This document shows, in pieces, positions 51,962 to 61,527 of a DNA stretch of 64,000 nt (within the stretch, counting starts at the first letter, position 1; every line of letters begins with the position of its first letter). The stretch comes from an uncultured Coriobacteriaceae bacterium. Its GTDB lineage: Bacteria; Actinomycetota; Coriobacteriia; Coriobacteriales; Atopobiaceae. A program made the position numbers and the translations under genes. The notes below the pieces were generated by a model. It was given only the letters and a program-made list of their open reading frames with translations. It had not been told where the DNA came from and made no database searches. The stretch spans positions 25,148 to 89,147 of the forward strand of contig CACZFB010000003.1 in NCBI GenBank assembly GCA_902780305.1, in the 5' to 3' direction.

Positions 51962-54040
51962 ATGCAGGCTATGGACAACTATCCCACGCACGAGCTGGAC
52001 GGAGTCAAGTACCGTTGCGGTCACGTGAGTCCCTTTGGGGCCACCATACTGTACGACGGCGCGGTAAACTTCTCGGTCTTCTCCAAGCACGCGACGGCAT
52101 GCGAGCTGCTGTTGTACCACCGGGGCGAGGAGGAGCCGTATGCCGTGCTTCCGTTCCCCGAGGACTTTAGAGTGGGCAACGTCTTCTCCATGATCGTCTA
52201 TGGGTTGGACTACGAGGAAGTGGAATACGGCTACCGGTTTGACGGGCCCGACGATCCCAAGGACGGCCATCGGTTCGACAAACACAAGGTGTTGCTGGAC
52301 CCCTATGCAAAGATGATTGCGGGGCGCGAGACCTGGGGGCAACGGCCCGATCCCAACAGCCAGTTCGTGCATCGGGGCAAGATCATTCCCGAGGACTTCG
52401 ACTGGGACGGCGACAAGCCGCTGGAGATACCCCTCAACGACCTCGTTATTTACGAGACGCACGTGCGCGGCTTTACCAAGGGAGCGGACAGCGGCGTAAA
52501 GCGCAAGGGCACCTTTGCGGGGCTCATCGAGAAGCTGCCCTACCTCAAGGATCTCGGGGTAAACTGCGTCGAGCTGTTGCCCATCTTCGAGTTCGACGAG
52601 TTCGACAACAGCCGCGTGGTGGGGGACGAGCGCCTGTACAACTACTGGGGCTACTCCACCGTGGGCTTCTTCGCGCCCAAGTCGGGCTATGCGGCCTCCG
52701 GCACGCTTGGCCTGGCCGCCGAGGAGCTCAAAAACACCATCAAGCAGTTTCACAGGCATGGGATCGAGATCATGCTGGACGTGGTGTTCAACCATACGGC
52801 GGAGGGCAACGAGATGGGTCCGTACATCTCGTTTAGGGGTATCGACAACAAGACGTACTACCTCCTGACGCCCGACGGCTATTACTACAACTTTAGCGGC
52901 TGTGGCAACACCATGAACTGCAACAACGCGGTGGTAAGAAGCTTTATTCTGGACTGCCTGCGCTACTGGGTGAGCGTCTATCACATAGACGGCTTCCGCT
53001 TCGACCTCGCCTCCATCCTGAGCCGGGATGCCGATGGCACCCCCATGAGCAGCCCGCCCTTGTTGGAGGCCCTGGCGCAGGACCCCGTCCTGGGCAAGAC
53101 CAAGCTCGTGGCCGAGGCGTGGGACGCTGGCGGCCTGTATCAGGTGGGGAGCTTTCCCGCCTGGGGCCGGTGGGCCGAGTGGAACGGCAAGTATCGCGAC
53201 TGCCTGCGGCGCTTTATTAAGAGCGACGCGGAGTGTGGTCCCGAGATGCTGCTGCGGCTGCAGGGATCTCCAGACCTCTATGCCAACCGAAGCGCGGAGG
53301 CAAGCATCAACTTTATTACCTGTCACGACGGGTTTACCCTCAACGACATGGTCTCGTACAACAGCAAGCACAACGAGGCGAACGGCGAGGCCAACTGCGA
53401 CGGCGCAAACGACAACAACAGCTGGAACTGTGGCGCGGAAGGCGTCGTGGACGACGAGCAAGTAAACGCGCTGCGCGAGCGGCAGGTTAAGAACGCGTGC
53501 GCCCTGCTCATGCTGAGTCGCGGGGTCCCCATGATCTTGGCGGGCGACGAGTTCCGCAACTCGCAGGGCGGCAACAACAACGCGTACTGCCAGGACAACG
53601 CGGTGTCGTGGCTGGACTGGTCGGACCTGCAGAAGAACCGTTCGGTGTTCGAGTTCTTCCAGACGATGATTGCGTTTAGGGCAGAGCACCCGGTGCTTCG
53701 ACGCAAAGAGTTCTACACCGCCACCAACTCCAGCGGGTATCCCGAGCTCTCGTTCCACGGCGAGCGGGCGTGGCAGTTCGACGCGACGCGCCCCTTCCAC
53801 ACCTTTGGGTTCATGTTTGCCGAGACCGTGGCCGACCATGGGGCCGCACGTGACTGCTTCGTGTACTGCGGCGTCAACACGCACTGGGAGGAGCGGACCA
53901 TGGAGCTCCCCATAATCCCGGCTGGCATGCGCTGGACCAAGGTGGCGTACACGCCCGAGGCCATTGCCGGCGACCGTCCGGTCGTCGAGGGTAGCATAAC
54001 GCTGGCGCCCCGCAGCCTCATGGTACTGGTTGGCAGCTAG
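51962..54040 (+). CDS. glgX: Glycogen debranching enzyme / isoamylase-type GH13
   Basis: This 692-residue enzyme hydrolyses alpha-1,6 branches of glycogen or maltodextrin. A CBM48-like N-terminal domain (about 15-140) precedes the catalytic barrel. The GH13 motifs are DVVFNHTAEG, the nucleophile Asp in GFRFDLAS, Glu in LVAEAWDAGG, and NFITCHDGFTLNDMVSY. GGNNNAYCQDNAVSWLDW is characteristic of GlgX/TreX. GAGGGCGCTTT precedes the ATG. It follows the methyltransferase-STAS gene by 45 bases, so the two may be co-transcribed, linking carbon storage to the signalling genes. Confidence 0.92.
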   Translation: MQAMDNYPTHELDGVKYRCGHVSPFGATILYDGAVNFSVFSKHATACELLLYHRGEEEPYAVLPFPEDFRVGNVFSMIVYGLDYEEVEYGYRFDGPDDPKDGHRFDKHKVLLDPYAKMIAGRETWGQRPDPNSQFVHRGKIIPEDFDWDGDKPLEIPLNDLVIYETHVRGFTKGADSGVKRKGTFAGLIEKLPYLKDLGVNCVELLPIFEFDEFDNSRVVGDERLYNYWGYSTVGFFAPKSGYAASGTLGLAAEELKNTIKQFHRHGIEIMLDVVFNHTAEGNEMGPYISFRGIDNKTYYLLTPDGYYYNFSGCGNTMNCNNAVVRSFILDCLRYWVSVYHIDGFRFDLASILSRDADGTPMSSPPLLEALAQDPVLGKTKLVAEAWDAGGLYQVGSFPAWGRWAEWNGKYRDCLRRFIKSDAECGPEMLLRLQGSPDLYANRSAEASINFITCHDGFTLNDMVSYNSKHNEANGEANCDGANDNNSWNCGAEGVVDDEQVNALRERQVKNACALLMLSRGVPMILAGDEFRNSQGGNNNAYCQDNAVSWLDWSDLQKNRSVFEFFQTMIAFRAEHPVLRRKEFYTATNSSGYPELSFHGERAWQFDATRPFHTFGFMFAETVADHGAARDCFVYCGVNTHWEERTMELPIIPAGMRWTKVAYTPEAIAGDRPVVEGSITLAPRSLMVLVGS

Positions 54041-54080
54041 CCGAGGGCTGGCGAACGGAACGTCGCGTATTGTCTGATTT

Positions 54081-54124
54081 GCGCCGGCCTATCAATGGGT
54101 GTTACCCCATTGATAGGCCGGCGC
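54081..54124. terminator. Bidirectional terminator between glgX and the third PP2C gene
   Basis: GCGCCGGCCTATCAATGGG and its complement form a 19-bp stem with a short TGTTA-like loop. It lies between convergent genes. Confidence 0.8.
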
Positions 54125-54140
54125 AGGCTATCCTTGCAGG

Positions 54141-56330
54141 CTATCCTTGTTCGGCCGGAAGCTCGTCCTGCGGGCCGACGTACGTAAAGCAGAGCATGGT
54201 GAGGTCGTCGAACTGCTCCTCGTCGCCCACGAACGCGTCCACGCCCTGTCGCACGCTTGCGAGCGCGTCCTGCGGCGTCGCGTCGGGGTTCTTGTTAAGC
54301 GCCTCGAGCATGCGGTCGGTGCCAAATAACTCGCCGTTGGCGTCGGTGGCCTCGGGTACGCCGTCTGTGTACACGAACACGTTGTCGCCAGGATTCAGTT
54401 GGAAGTCGTGCTCGCGATACGGTATGCCGTCCATCATGCCCAGCGCGGGACCGTGGCGATAGACGACGAGCTCGTAGGTGCCGCCCGCGCGGCGCAGCGC
54501 GGGATGCTCGTGTCCGCCGTTGGCCGCAACGCCCTTGCCCGTGGATATCTGCACCACGGCAACCCACACCGTTACGAAGTACTCCACATCGTTGCCCTCG
54601 CACAGCTGGTCGTTAACGCTGGAGAGTGCCTCGGCGGGGCTCTCGCCGTTTTGCAGGTGCGACTTGAGCAGCACGCGCGACACCATCATAAACAGCGCGG
54701 CGGGGACGCCCTTGCCCGAGACGTCGGCCATCACCATGGCAACGTGGTCGTCGTCGACGAGGAAGAAATCGTAGAAGTCGCCGCCCACCTCCTTGGCGGG
54801 ATTCATGGAGGCATAGAGGTCGAACTCGGGGCGGTTGGGGAACGCGGGGAAGAGCCTTGGCAGCTGGCTGGCCTGAATGGCTGTGGCCATGTTGAGCTCC
54901 GTGCCAATGCGCTCCTTCTCGGCCGTGACCCGCGTGACCTCGTGCACGTACTGCAGCGTCTTGGCCGAGAGCTTGGCAAAGGAGTCCGCCAGCGCCTCGA
55001 CCTCGTCGCCCGTGCGATAGTCGTCCTCCATCATAAATTGCAGGTCGTCGCCGCCAAGCGACTTGACCCGATCCGTCATGCGGGCGAGCGGGCGCACGAT
55101 GCGCCTGGAGAGGGCCAAGGCTCCCGTGAGCGCCAGTGCCATCACAATAACAAGAAGCACGACGATGGTGGTAAGCGCCCGAGACAGGCTCGCGCTGTAT
55201 TCACCCTGTGCCGAATCCACGATGCCGTCGAACTCGTTTTGCAGCTGGGTGGTAACGGCGTCCGTGGCCTGCTGGCTTACCGCATTGATGACGGCCCAGC
55301 CCACCTCCTTTATGGGCGCGCCGCACATGTAGTAGATGCGGCCGTCCACCTCAACGATGGTGGGCTCGGTTGGGTTTTTCAGCGAGTCCTCTACCAGCTT
55401 TGCGATGGCGCCGCGCGACTGCCTGAGGTCCGCTGCCGCTGAGGACTCCTGCGCCTTGAGGACGCCCCGCTCCTTGGGCGAGAACACCACGTGCCCCTTG
55501 TCGTTTACAATAAAAACGAAGTCCTCGCCGTTGGCGGACTCCTCAACCGACTGGGCCATGTTGTTAAGCAGCAGGTCGGCGCCGACGACCGCCACGAGCT
55601 CGTTGCCGTCGTACACCGGCATGGCGCACATGATACCCACGTTGCCGGTAAAGACGTCGGCCGAGACGTCGGAGAAGTAGATGCCGCCCGCCTTCACCGC
55701 CCCGGTGTACCACGGTCGCTGCGTCATCTCGATGGGCATGATCGAGCCGTCGTCGGCGAACTTCGAGGAGGCGTGGTCGTCCGCAAGAATCATCACACCG
55801 CTTGGCAGGGCAATGTAGCAGGAGTCGATTTGCGAGTTCTCGAACAGGGAGACAAGCAGGTCGGATATGTTGCCCGCGATGCCAACCTGCCGTGCCACGG
55901 CGGGGTCTGCCGTGTTGACGTCCTTCTCGGTGAGGAGCTGGACGGTCGCCTGCCCGTCCGTCGAGGCGTCTGGGAGTGCGACCTGGCGGGTGGGAAGGGA
56001 GTCGGCGCGTGTAAACAGCTTGCCTGCGTAGTCTGCCATCATCGTTACCGAGCCCGTGAGGTCCACGAACATGTCGTTGGCGATGTTAGCCTCCATGCGT
56101 GTGGTCTCGCCAAGGCTGTGGGTTAGACGCTCGTTCATCGCCGTCTTGACCGTGCTGGTGATGGCCTCCTTTTGCCGTGCGTTAGTTTGGGCGGCCAGTT
56201 CGCTCAGCCGCGACGCCTGCCACACGATGACAACCGTGTAGGCTGCCATCGTGAGCACCAGCGCATAGAGCACCAGACTAAACACCTTTTGTTGAATGCC
56301 GCCGCTGATCCAGTTCCTTAGCTTGTGCAT
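54141..56330 (-). CDS. Membrane receptor: Cache-like sensor, HAMP and SpoIIE-type PP2C phosphatase
   Basis: This 729-residue protein has a membrane helix (about 18-40), a double-Cache-like extracytoplasmic sensor (50-345, with SCYIALPSGVMILADDH, YTGAVKAGGIYFSDVSADVF and GDLLLNN-like segments), a second helix (380-405), HAMP (405-460) and a PP2C domain (490-720). The catalytic metal residues are intact (GGDFYDFFLV, MADVSGKGVPAALFMM, EEQFDDLTMLCF). Unlike the two proteins at 43.2-48.6 kb there is no ATPase domain, so it can only dephosphorylate. GGAG lies upstream of the ATG at 56330. It might act on the same STAS target. Confidence 0.9.
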   Translation of the reverse strand: MHKLRNWISGGIQQKVFSLVLYALVLTMAAYTVVIVWQASRLSELAAQTNARQKEAITSTVKTAMNERLTHSLGETTRMEANIANDMFVDLTGSVTMMADYAGKLFTRADSLPTRQVALPDASTDGQATVQLLTEKDVNTADPAVARQVGIAGNISDLLVSLFENSQIDSCYIALPSGVMILADDHASSKFADDGSIMPIEMTQRPWYTGAVKAGGIYFSDVSADVFTGNVGIMCAMPVYDGNELVAVVGADLLLNNMAQSVEESANGEDFVFIVNDKGHVVFSPKERGVLKAQESSAAADLRQSRGAIAKLVEDSLKNPTEPTIVEVDGRIYYMCGAPIKEVGWAVINAVSQQATDAVTTQLQNEFDGIVDSAQGEYSASLSRALTTIVVLLVIVMALALTGALALSRRIVRPLARMTDRVKSLGGDDLQFMMEDDYRTGDEVEALADSFAKLSAKTLQYVHEVTRVTAEKERIGTELNMATAIQASQLPRLFPAFPNRPEFDLYASMNPAKEVGGDFYDFFLVDDDHVAMVMADVSGKGVPAALFMMVSRVLLKSHLQNGESPAEALSSVNDQLCEGNDVEYFVTVWVAVVQISTGKGVAANGGHEHPALRRAGGTYELVVYRHGPALGMMDGIPYREHDFQLNPGDNVFVYTDGVPEATDANGELFGTDRMLEALNKNPDATPQDALASVRQGVDAFVGDEEQFDDLTMLCFTYVGPQDELPAEQG

Positions 56331-56431
56331 GTTCGCTCCATGGCCGTGGATGGTAACGTCGTCTGGTCGGTCCCTCGCTTACGGTGTCCGAGCACGGGTG
56401 GTGGGCACCTATGATTGGCGGAATCCTTTGG

Positions 56432-57265
56432 CTATGCCAGGAGGATGGCCCTCAGTTGCTCGAGTTCCGCTTCTCCCACGTCGAGCTCGTCGCGCAGATA
56501 CGCCCCGACGCTACCGTAGCGCTCCTCCAGCACGTCCATGGCGTTGGCCAGGTATTCCTCGCTCACGCCGCCAACCATAACGCGAAGCACCTCGAGCTTT
56601 TGTGCCGGCATCTCGGCGAGCTGTTGCGGTGTGGCAAAGTGGTGCAGGGCGGCGTCGATGAGCTGTGCGTTGAAGTCGTTGGTAAGGAGGTAGTCCGCAA
56701 GGACCGTCTTGCGGTCTGCGCCCAGGGCACACAGAACGAGCATCGCCGCGCAGCCCGTGCGGTCCTTTCCGTCGGTGCAGTGCCACAGAATCGCTCGGCC
56801 AGCCTCCAGCGCCAAAAGCTCGCGGAAGAATGCGGCATAGCCCCGCTTTCCTCGCTCGCCAAGCAAAAAGTCCACGTACATCTGGGGTCCCACCATGCCG
56901 CACTCATAGGCGATCTCGAACAGCTCCATGCGGTTTGCGGTCGGGTCGTTGAGCAGGTCCAGCTTGCTTGGGTCCACGCCCTCGGGGATGGGGAAGTCCT
57001 CCATCTCGATGACCTGGACCCCACGATGGGTGGCACCCGGTATCTGGGGGTCGGGTTGGCGTTCCTGCTCGATGCTCATCCTGAGGTCCACAATGGTCTG
57101 CAGATGGTACTCGTCGTGCAGCCGTGCCAACGCCTCCGGCGTGGCGCGGTTGAGCGAGGCGGTCCTGAGCAGGATCCCCCTTTGTACGTGTTTGTCTCCA
57201 ACGGCGTAGCCGCCCAGCTCGCGGGCGTTGCCTACCCCGGGAAGGTCAATGGCTTGCCTGAGCAT
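56432..57265 (-). CDS. Tyrosine-type protein phosphatase (Y_phosphatase3 family)
   Basis: This 277-residue enzyme has the phosphatase loop HCTDGKDRTG (Cys and Arg of the CX5R motif) and the N-terminal family motif LPGVGNARELGGY. The C-terminal part has helices typical of this family (LIDAALHHFATPQQLAEM). It may act on phosphotyrosine or phosphoinositide-like substrates. The ATG at 57265 has GGGGG six bases upstream; the ATG two codons earlier overlaps that site. It lies 101 bases before the PP2C receptor gene and may share its transcript. Confidence 0.88.
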   Translation of the reverse strand: MLRQAIDLPGVGNARELGGYAVGDKHVQRGILLRTASLNRATPEALARLHDEYHLQTIVDLRMSIEQERQPDPQIPGATHRGVQVIEMEDFPIPEGVDPSKLDLLNDPTANRMELFEIAYECGMVGPQMYVDFLLGERGKRGYAAFFRELLALEAGRAILWHCTDGKDRTGCAAMLVLCALGADRKTVLADYLLTNDFNAQLIDAALHHFATPQQLAEMPAQKLEVLRVMVGGVSEEYLANAMDVLEERYGSVGAYLRDELDVGEAELEQLRAILLA

Positions 57266-57472
57266 GCCCATCCCCCAGTCTTATGTGGTCGAGTTTTGGC
57301 CTTTTGGGCCATGCCACTCAGATGATACAGGAAATCTGCGGCGTTTGGTGCTTTCCGTGGGCTAACCGGCCCGTTAACATGGCCTCTGCCCGAGCGGGTT
57401 CCGCAACGGTGTCTTGCGCCAGCCGCATGTATCATGCATTATGGTGTAACGGGAACGCGCCTGTGAGGGGGC

Positions 57473-58807
57473 ATGCCTTTGGACTTCATTCGTGCGCATC
57501 AGCTCGACATGATGCTGTTTTTTAGCGGCAGTTGCGGCATTCTGGCAATTATGACCCTTATGCCGCGGTTCTTGTCGGTTAAGCGGCGGTCTATCCTTGC
57601 GCTCATGGAGCTGGCCTCCATGGCGCAGCTCATCTTCGACAGGCTCTCGTACGAGTATCGCGGCAACGAGACTGCATTCGGCGGTATCATGGTGCGCATC
57701 AGCAATGCCATGACCTACTTTCTTATCTTGCTCATTCTTCTTTTGGTTACTCACTTTATTAAGGACCTGTATCGGGGAGAGGGCAAGCTGGTACGACCCC
57801 CACGACGGCTGCTGGCTTGCGACGTGCTGTTTGTAATTGGCACCATCCTCATCATTGCCACCCAGTTCACAGGTCTGTACTACACCTTCGACGAGCACAA
57901 CAACTATCAGCGGGCGGCGGGAAACGCCTTGAGCTACGTTGTGCCGTTTTTGATGGCGCTCATTCAGGAGTCGGCGCTCATTCAATATCGCGATCGACTC
58001 AACCGCAAGCTCGTGTATGCCTTGGAAATCAGCATTATCCTGCCGGCCTTCGCAGCCATCCTCCAGTACTACAACTACGGCATCTCCCTTATTAGCATGA
58101 CTCTGGTCATCGTGGTCAACGTGTTCTATGTGTATGCGCTCACCGCCCTGGGCGCTGAGGTCGGACTGGCGCGGAATCGCGAGCTCGAGTTCTACAAGGA
58201 GGCTCAGCAACGGGAGTCTGCCATGTTCGAGGAGACCGTCGAGGCCCTGGCAAAGGCCATCGACGCCAAGGATCGATACACGCACGGACACTCCACGCGG
58301 GTTGCCATGCTGTCCAGGATCATTGCCCAGGAGGCCGGCCTTACGGACGAGGAATGCGAGGAGGTGTACTTTGCGGCGCTCCTGCACGACGTTGGCAAGA
58401 TTGGCGTTCCCGACAACATCATCAACAAGCCTGGCCGTCTTACCGACGAGGAGTTCGCGCACATCAAGCGCCACCCGGTCCTCGGCAACGAGATCCTGTC
58501 CAGCGTCAAGCAGTCGCCCTACCTGAGCGTTGGGGCGCATTATCATCACGAGCGCTACGACGGGAAGGGATATCCCGAGGGGCTCGCCGGAACGGACATT
58601 CCCAGGATTGCCCGCATAATCGCGGTCGCCGACGCCTTCGACGCCATGACCTCGACCAGGAGCTACCGTGACGCGCTCGAGCGGCAGCGGGTGCGAGACG
58701 AGATCGCGAACGGCCTGGGCAGGCAGTTTGACTACGAGTACGCGGCAATCATGCTGCGCCTCATCGACGACGGCACTGCCGACGAGGTGGTCAACGCCGT
58801 CGTCTAG
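57473..58807 (+). CDS. Membrane HD-GYP domain c-di-GMP phosphodiesterase
   Basis: This 444-residue protein has about seven N-terminal membrane helices (residues 10-225), a short coiled coil and an HD-GYP domain (about 245-440). HD and GYP signatures are intact: RYTHGHSTRVA, ALLHDVGKIGVPD, HHERYDGKGYPEGL and VADAFDAMTSTRSYR. It should cleave c-di-GMP to GMP. It complements the GGDEF protein at 48.6 kb and the EAL protein at 6.6 kb. GAGGGG lies two bases before the ATG. Confidence 0.9.
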   Translation: MPLDFIRAHQLDMMLFFSGSCGILAIMTLMPRFLSVKRRSILALMELASMAQLIFDRLSYEYRGNETAFGGIMVRISNAMTYFLILLILLLVTHFIKDLYRGEGKLVRPPRRLLACDVLFVIGTILIIATQFTGLYYTFDEHNNYQRAAGNALSYVVPFLMALIQESALIQYRDRLNRKLVYALEISIILPAFAAILQYYNYGISLISMTLVIVVNVFYVYALTALGAEVGLARNRELEFYKEAQQRESAMFEETVEALAKAIDAKDRYTHGHSTRVAMLSRIIAQEAGLTDEECEEVYFAALLHDVGKIGVPDNIINKPGRLTDEEFAHIKRHPVLGNEILSSVKQSPYLSVGAHYHHERYDGKGYPEGLAGTDIPRIARIIAVADAFDAMTSTRSYRDALERQRVRDEIANGLGRQFDYEYAAIMLRLIDDGTADEVVNAVV

Positions 58808-58843
58808 CGAGGCCGGCCGGCGTGGCGTTGGCGCCGCGCTGCC

Positions 58844-60388
58844 CTAGCAGGTTGTACGGAATGGCAACGCGGGGATGTTGGCGCTGTTGTAGAGGTTGGT
58901 GCGGAACCAGTTGCCCTGGGCAAAGCGTACCTCGAGCGGGCCGGCAACGGGTTCGTTGGGTGCCAGCACCAAACGGCTTCCCCGGGCGCCCGCCTGGAAG
59001 GGCACGGGCGTGCCGTCGCTGAGCAGCTCGAGGGCGTTGACCTCGGCACCCGCGATCACCATACCGCTGCCGGCATGCTCAAGATGCAAGATGACCCACG
59101 GCCCCTTGCGCTCTGCGCCAACGCAGCGCGGGGCGTCGGCCAGGATATCTATCCCCAGCAGGTGCCGCAGCGCCAGCAGTGCCAGTCGCTCGCCTATGGG
59201 TTGCTTCTCCTTGGGGTGGATGTCGTACTTGTCACCCATGTCGCTTGCGGAGCAGAGCCACACGTGCTCGTCCTCGTCGGCCACCTGCTGCTGGCAGGCA
59301 CGAATGGTGGGCCAGTCGTGAGCCTCAAGCATCCACCACGATACGAGGCCGGGCAGCTGTACCACGAGGAAGGGCAGGTCGGGCCGCTGCCATGCCTCGC
59401 GCCAGTCCGCAATAATGGTGCGCAGCGCCTCGGCATGGCGCGCCTGCGCGCCGTCGTCTTCGTCGTCGCTCTCGCCTTGGTACCACAGCACGCCGCGCGT
59501 GGAAAAACCGGCGATGGGACGTACCATGTGGGTAAAGAGGGCGCCGGGGGCCTCCTTGGTCGGCGCCAGAAGGCCGGGGTGTGGCAGGTTGGCGGTCGCC
59601 TCGGCTGTTCGTTGCATTTCGAGAGCCATAAAGACGGCGATCTCTTCCGCGTTCGGCGTGCGTGGCAGGAAGAACTCGTTCCAGGCGGGCCACGTGGTAT
59701 AGCCCTTGTCGTTTTGAGGATTCAGACGCCCGTTGGCCAGCAGCTCCTCGTAGGAAAGACCCTGCAACTTGTCTTCGAAGGCGGCCACCTGCTCAGGCTG
59801 AACGCTCCGTGCGTGCTCGGGCGTCATCCAGGCGAGCGACTTGGTGCCCCCGTAGTTGCAGCCCACGATGCCCACGGGCACGTCGAGCACCATCTCCAGG
59901 CCGCGTGCGCAGTAGTAGCCAATGGCGCTAAAGTACTCCAGGTCCTCGGGCGTGGCCTTGCGCCAGATGCCCACCTTGGTGTAGTCGAAGTCCTCCATCT
60001 GCCCGGGGTACGAGCATTTGGGCTGGTCGTAAAAGCGGATGCGCGGGTTGGCGCAGGTGGGTCGGAACTCCTCCACCTGCTGGTCGTAGCGCATCCAGAA
60101 CTCCATGTTGGACTGTCCGCCGGCCACAAAGACCTCGCCCACGGCCACGTCGGCAAGCGTTATGCGCTCGTCGCCGGCCTGCACCTCAAGCGTCTCGGCT
60201 TCCGAGGCGGCGAGCGGCGGCAGCGTGCACGCCCAGCATCCGTTCTCGTCGGCGGTGCATGAGGCCGCATGGCCCTGCACGCTTGTCGTAACGCGAGAGC
60301 CCGGGCTCGCCTGGCCCCATACGCGCACGGGCAGCTCGCGCTGGAGCACCATGCCGTTTTGGAAGATGGGGGCAAGGGTCAGTGTCAT
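58844..60388 (-). CDS. Sialate O-acetylesterase-like SGNH hydrolase
   Basis: This 514-residue protein resembles sialate O-acetylesterases: the nucleophile Ser in VAGGQSNMEFW, GVLWYQGESD and a C-terminal YDIHPKEKQPIGERLA that carries the Asp-x-x-His pair. A beta-rich N-terminal domain (VLQRELPVRVWGQASPGSRV) is typical. No signal peptide is seen, so it is probably cytoplasmic and removes O-acetyl groups from imported sugars such as acetylated xylo-oligosaccharides or sialic acid. GAGAGGACCCCACC precedes the ATG. No glycan operon is adjacent. Confidence 0.85.
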   Translation of the reverse strand: MTLTLAPIFQNGMVLQRELPVRVWGQASPGSRVTTSVQGHAASCTADENGCWACTLPPLAASEAETLEVQAGDERITLADVAVGEVFVAGGQSNMEFWMRYDQQVEEFRPTCANPRIRFYDQPKCSYPGQMEDFDYTKVGIWRKATPEDLEYFSAIGYYCARGLEMVLDVPVGIVGCNYGGTKSLAWMTPEHARSVQPEQVAAFEDKLQGLSYEELLANGRLNPQNDKGYTTWPAWNEFFLPRTPNAEEIAVFMALEMQRTAEATANLPHPGLLAPTKEAPGALFTHMVRPIAGFSTRGVLWYQGESDDEDDGAQARHAEALRTIIADWREAWQRPDLPFLVVQLPGLVSWWMLEAHDWPTIRACQQQVADEDEHVWLCSASDMGDKYDIHPKEKQPIGERLALLALRHLLGIDILADAPRCVGAERKGPWVILHLEHAGSGMVIAGAEVNALELLSDGTPVPFQAGARGSRLVLAPNEPVAGPLEVRFAQGNWFRTNLYNSANIPALPFRTTC

Positions 60389-60439
60389 GGTGGGGTCCTC
60401 TCCGGAGGTTTGACTTTTTACAACAGTATACGACCTGCG

Positions 60440-60468
60440 TGAGAAAAGGGGCCAAACCCCTTTTCTCA
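60440..60468. terminator. 29-bp palindromic terminator, TGAGAAAAGGGG family
   Basis: TGAGAAAAGGGG stem, CCAAA loop, between divergent genes and upstream of budA. Confidence 0.75.
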
Positions 60469-60536
60469 GTTTGCGCGGGCGACCCCGTCCCTGTGATACC
60501 CTTGGCCTGCCCCCTGCTATCCGGAAGGTGACACCC

Positions 60537-61253
60537 ATGAGAGAGAACACGATGTATCAGGTTTCGACCTTGCAGGCCCTTGCCCTGGGATATAGCCGGG
60601 CGGTGGTAAGCGCGGGTGAGCTGCTCAACAAGGGCGACACGGGCCTCGGGACCTTTGAGGACGTCAACGGCGAGATGATCGTGCTGGAGGGGTGCTGCTA
60701 CCGAGCCGACCAGGACGGGCGGGTAAGCATGGTCGCCCCGCAGACGGGCGTCCCCTTTGCGGCGGTGGCCAGACTCTATGGCGAGCAGCGTTTCACGCTG
60801 GATGGGATGCCCAACATCGATTCCGTCAGGGCGAAGCTCACAGAGCGGATCGAGGAGCGATTTGGCCTGAACAGCATGCACGTGGTGCGGATTGACGGCG
60901 AGTTCACGCGGGTGGATGCCCGGTCCGAGAGTCCCTACCGGTCGCACCACGTCACGCTCAAAAAGATTCTCGGCAAGACCCAGAAGGCGTTTCTCTTTAA
61001 GAACATCCGTGGCTCGCTGGTGGGAGTCTACTTTCCCGACTACATGGACGGTATCAACATGCCTGGGTGGCACCTCCATTTTCTCTCGGAGGACCGTACC
61101 AAGGGCGGGCACGTCTTCGACGTGAGCGTAAGGACGGGCGTGGCGCTGGTGGACAAGATCAGCCGCATGGAGCTCGACCTTCCCAGGGAGGCGGCCTTCG
61201 ACACCTACACGCTCAAGCAGGACCTGCAGGACGAGATCAAGTCGGTGGAGTGA
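60537..61253 (+). CDS. budA: Acetolactate decarboxylase
   Basis: This 238-residue enzyme converts acetolactate to acetoin. It shows YQVSTLQALALGY, GDTGLGTFEDVNGEMIVLEG, the conserved Arg segment RSESPYRSHH, and the zinc His cluster in GWHLHFLSEDRTKGGHV. GGAAGGTGACACCC precedes the ATG at 60537. It is monocistronic here, without acetolactate synthase or butanediol dehydrogenase. Acetoin formation would consume pyruvate and limit acidification. Its TGA stop opens a palindromic terminator. Confidence 0.94.
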   Translation: MRENTMYQVSTLQALALGYSRAVVSAGELLNKGDTGLGTFEDVNGEMIVLEGCCYRADQDGRVSMVAPQTGVPFAAVARLYGEQRFTLDGMPNIDSVRAKLTERIEERFGLNSMHVVRIDGEFTRVDARSESPYRSHHVTLKKILGKTQKAFLFKNIRGSLVGVYFPDYMDGINMPGWHLHFLSEDRTKGGHVFDVSVRTGVALVDKISRMELDLPREAAFDTYTLKQDLQDEIKSVE

Positions 61254-61279
61254 GAAAAGGGGTTTGGCCCCTTTTCTCA
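61251..61279. terminator. 29-bp palindromic terminator overlapping the budA stop
   Basis: TGAGAAAAGGGG stem, TTTGG loop. The opening TGA ends budA. Confidence 0.85.
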
Positions 61280-61411
61280 CGTGATAAGTGAATGATAAGG
61301 AAAACTCAGGGTCTGCGCCAAAGAAACCGCAGGTAGATGGTCTGAGGGTTTACGGCATCGGCCCCGTTTGTTATTTGGGCGCAAGTAAACTGCCGCCTTC
61401 GCCAGTCCCCC

Positions 61412-61459
61412 GGACAAAGGGGACAGTCCCCTGTGTCCAGGGGACTGTCCCTTTTGTCC
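61412..61459. terminator. GGGGACAGTCCCC-family paired repeat
   Basis: GGACAAAGGGGACAGTCCCC and its inverted partner ending GGGACTGTCCCTTTTGTCC. It fills the centre of the 274-bp gap before the small membrane protein. Confidence 0.7.
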
Positions 61460-61527
61460 CGCATGCCGGCTGCGCTCTGTTACCATGGGCGTGGCGGTAA
61501 AGTGCGAGGCGAAGTGGAGGTGTTCGT

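Noticed and set aside
50642..53884. 1080-codon open frame antisense to the methyltransferase-STAS and glgX genes
   Set aside because: It crosses two clear genes and an intergenic gap, and has no recognisable domain.
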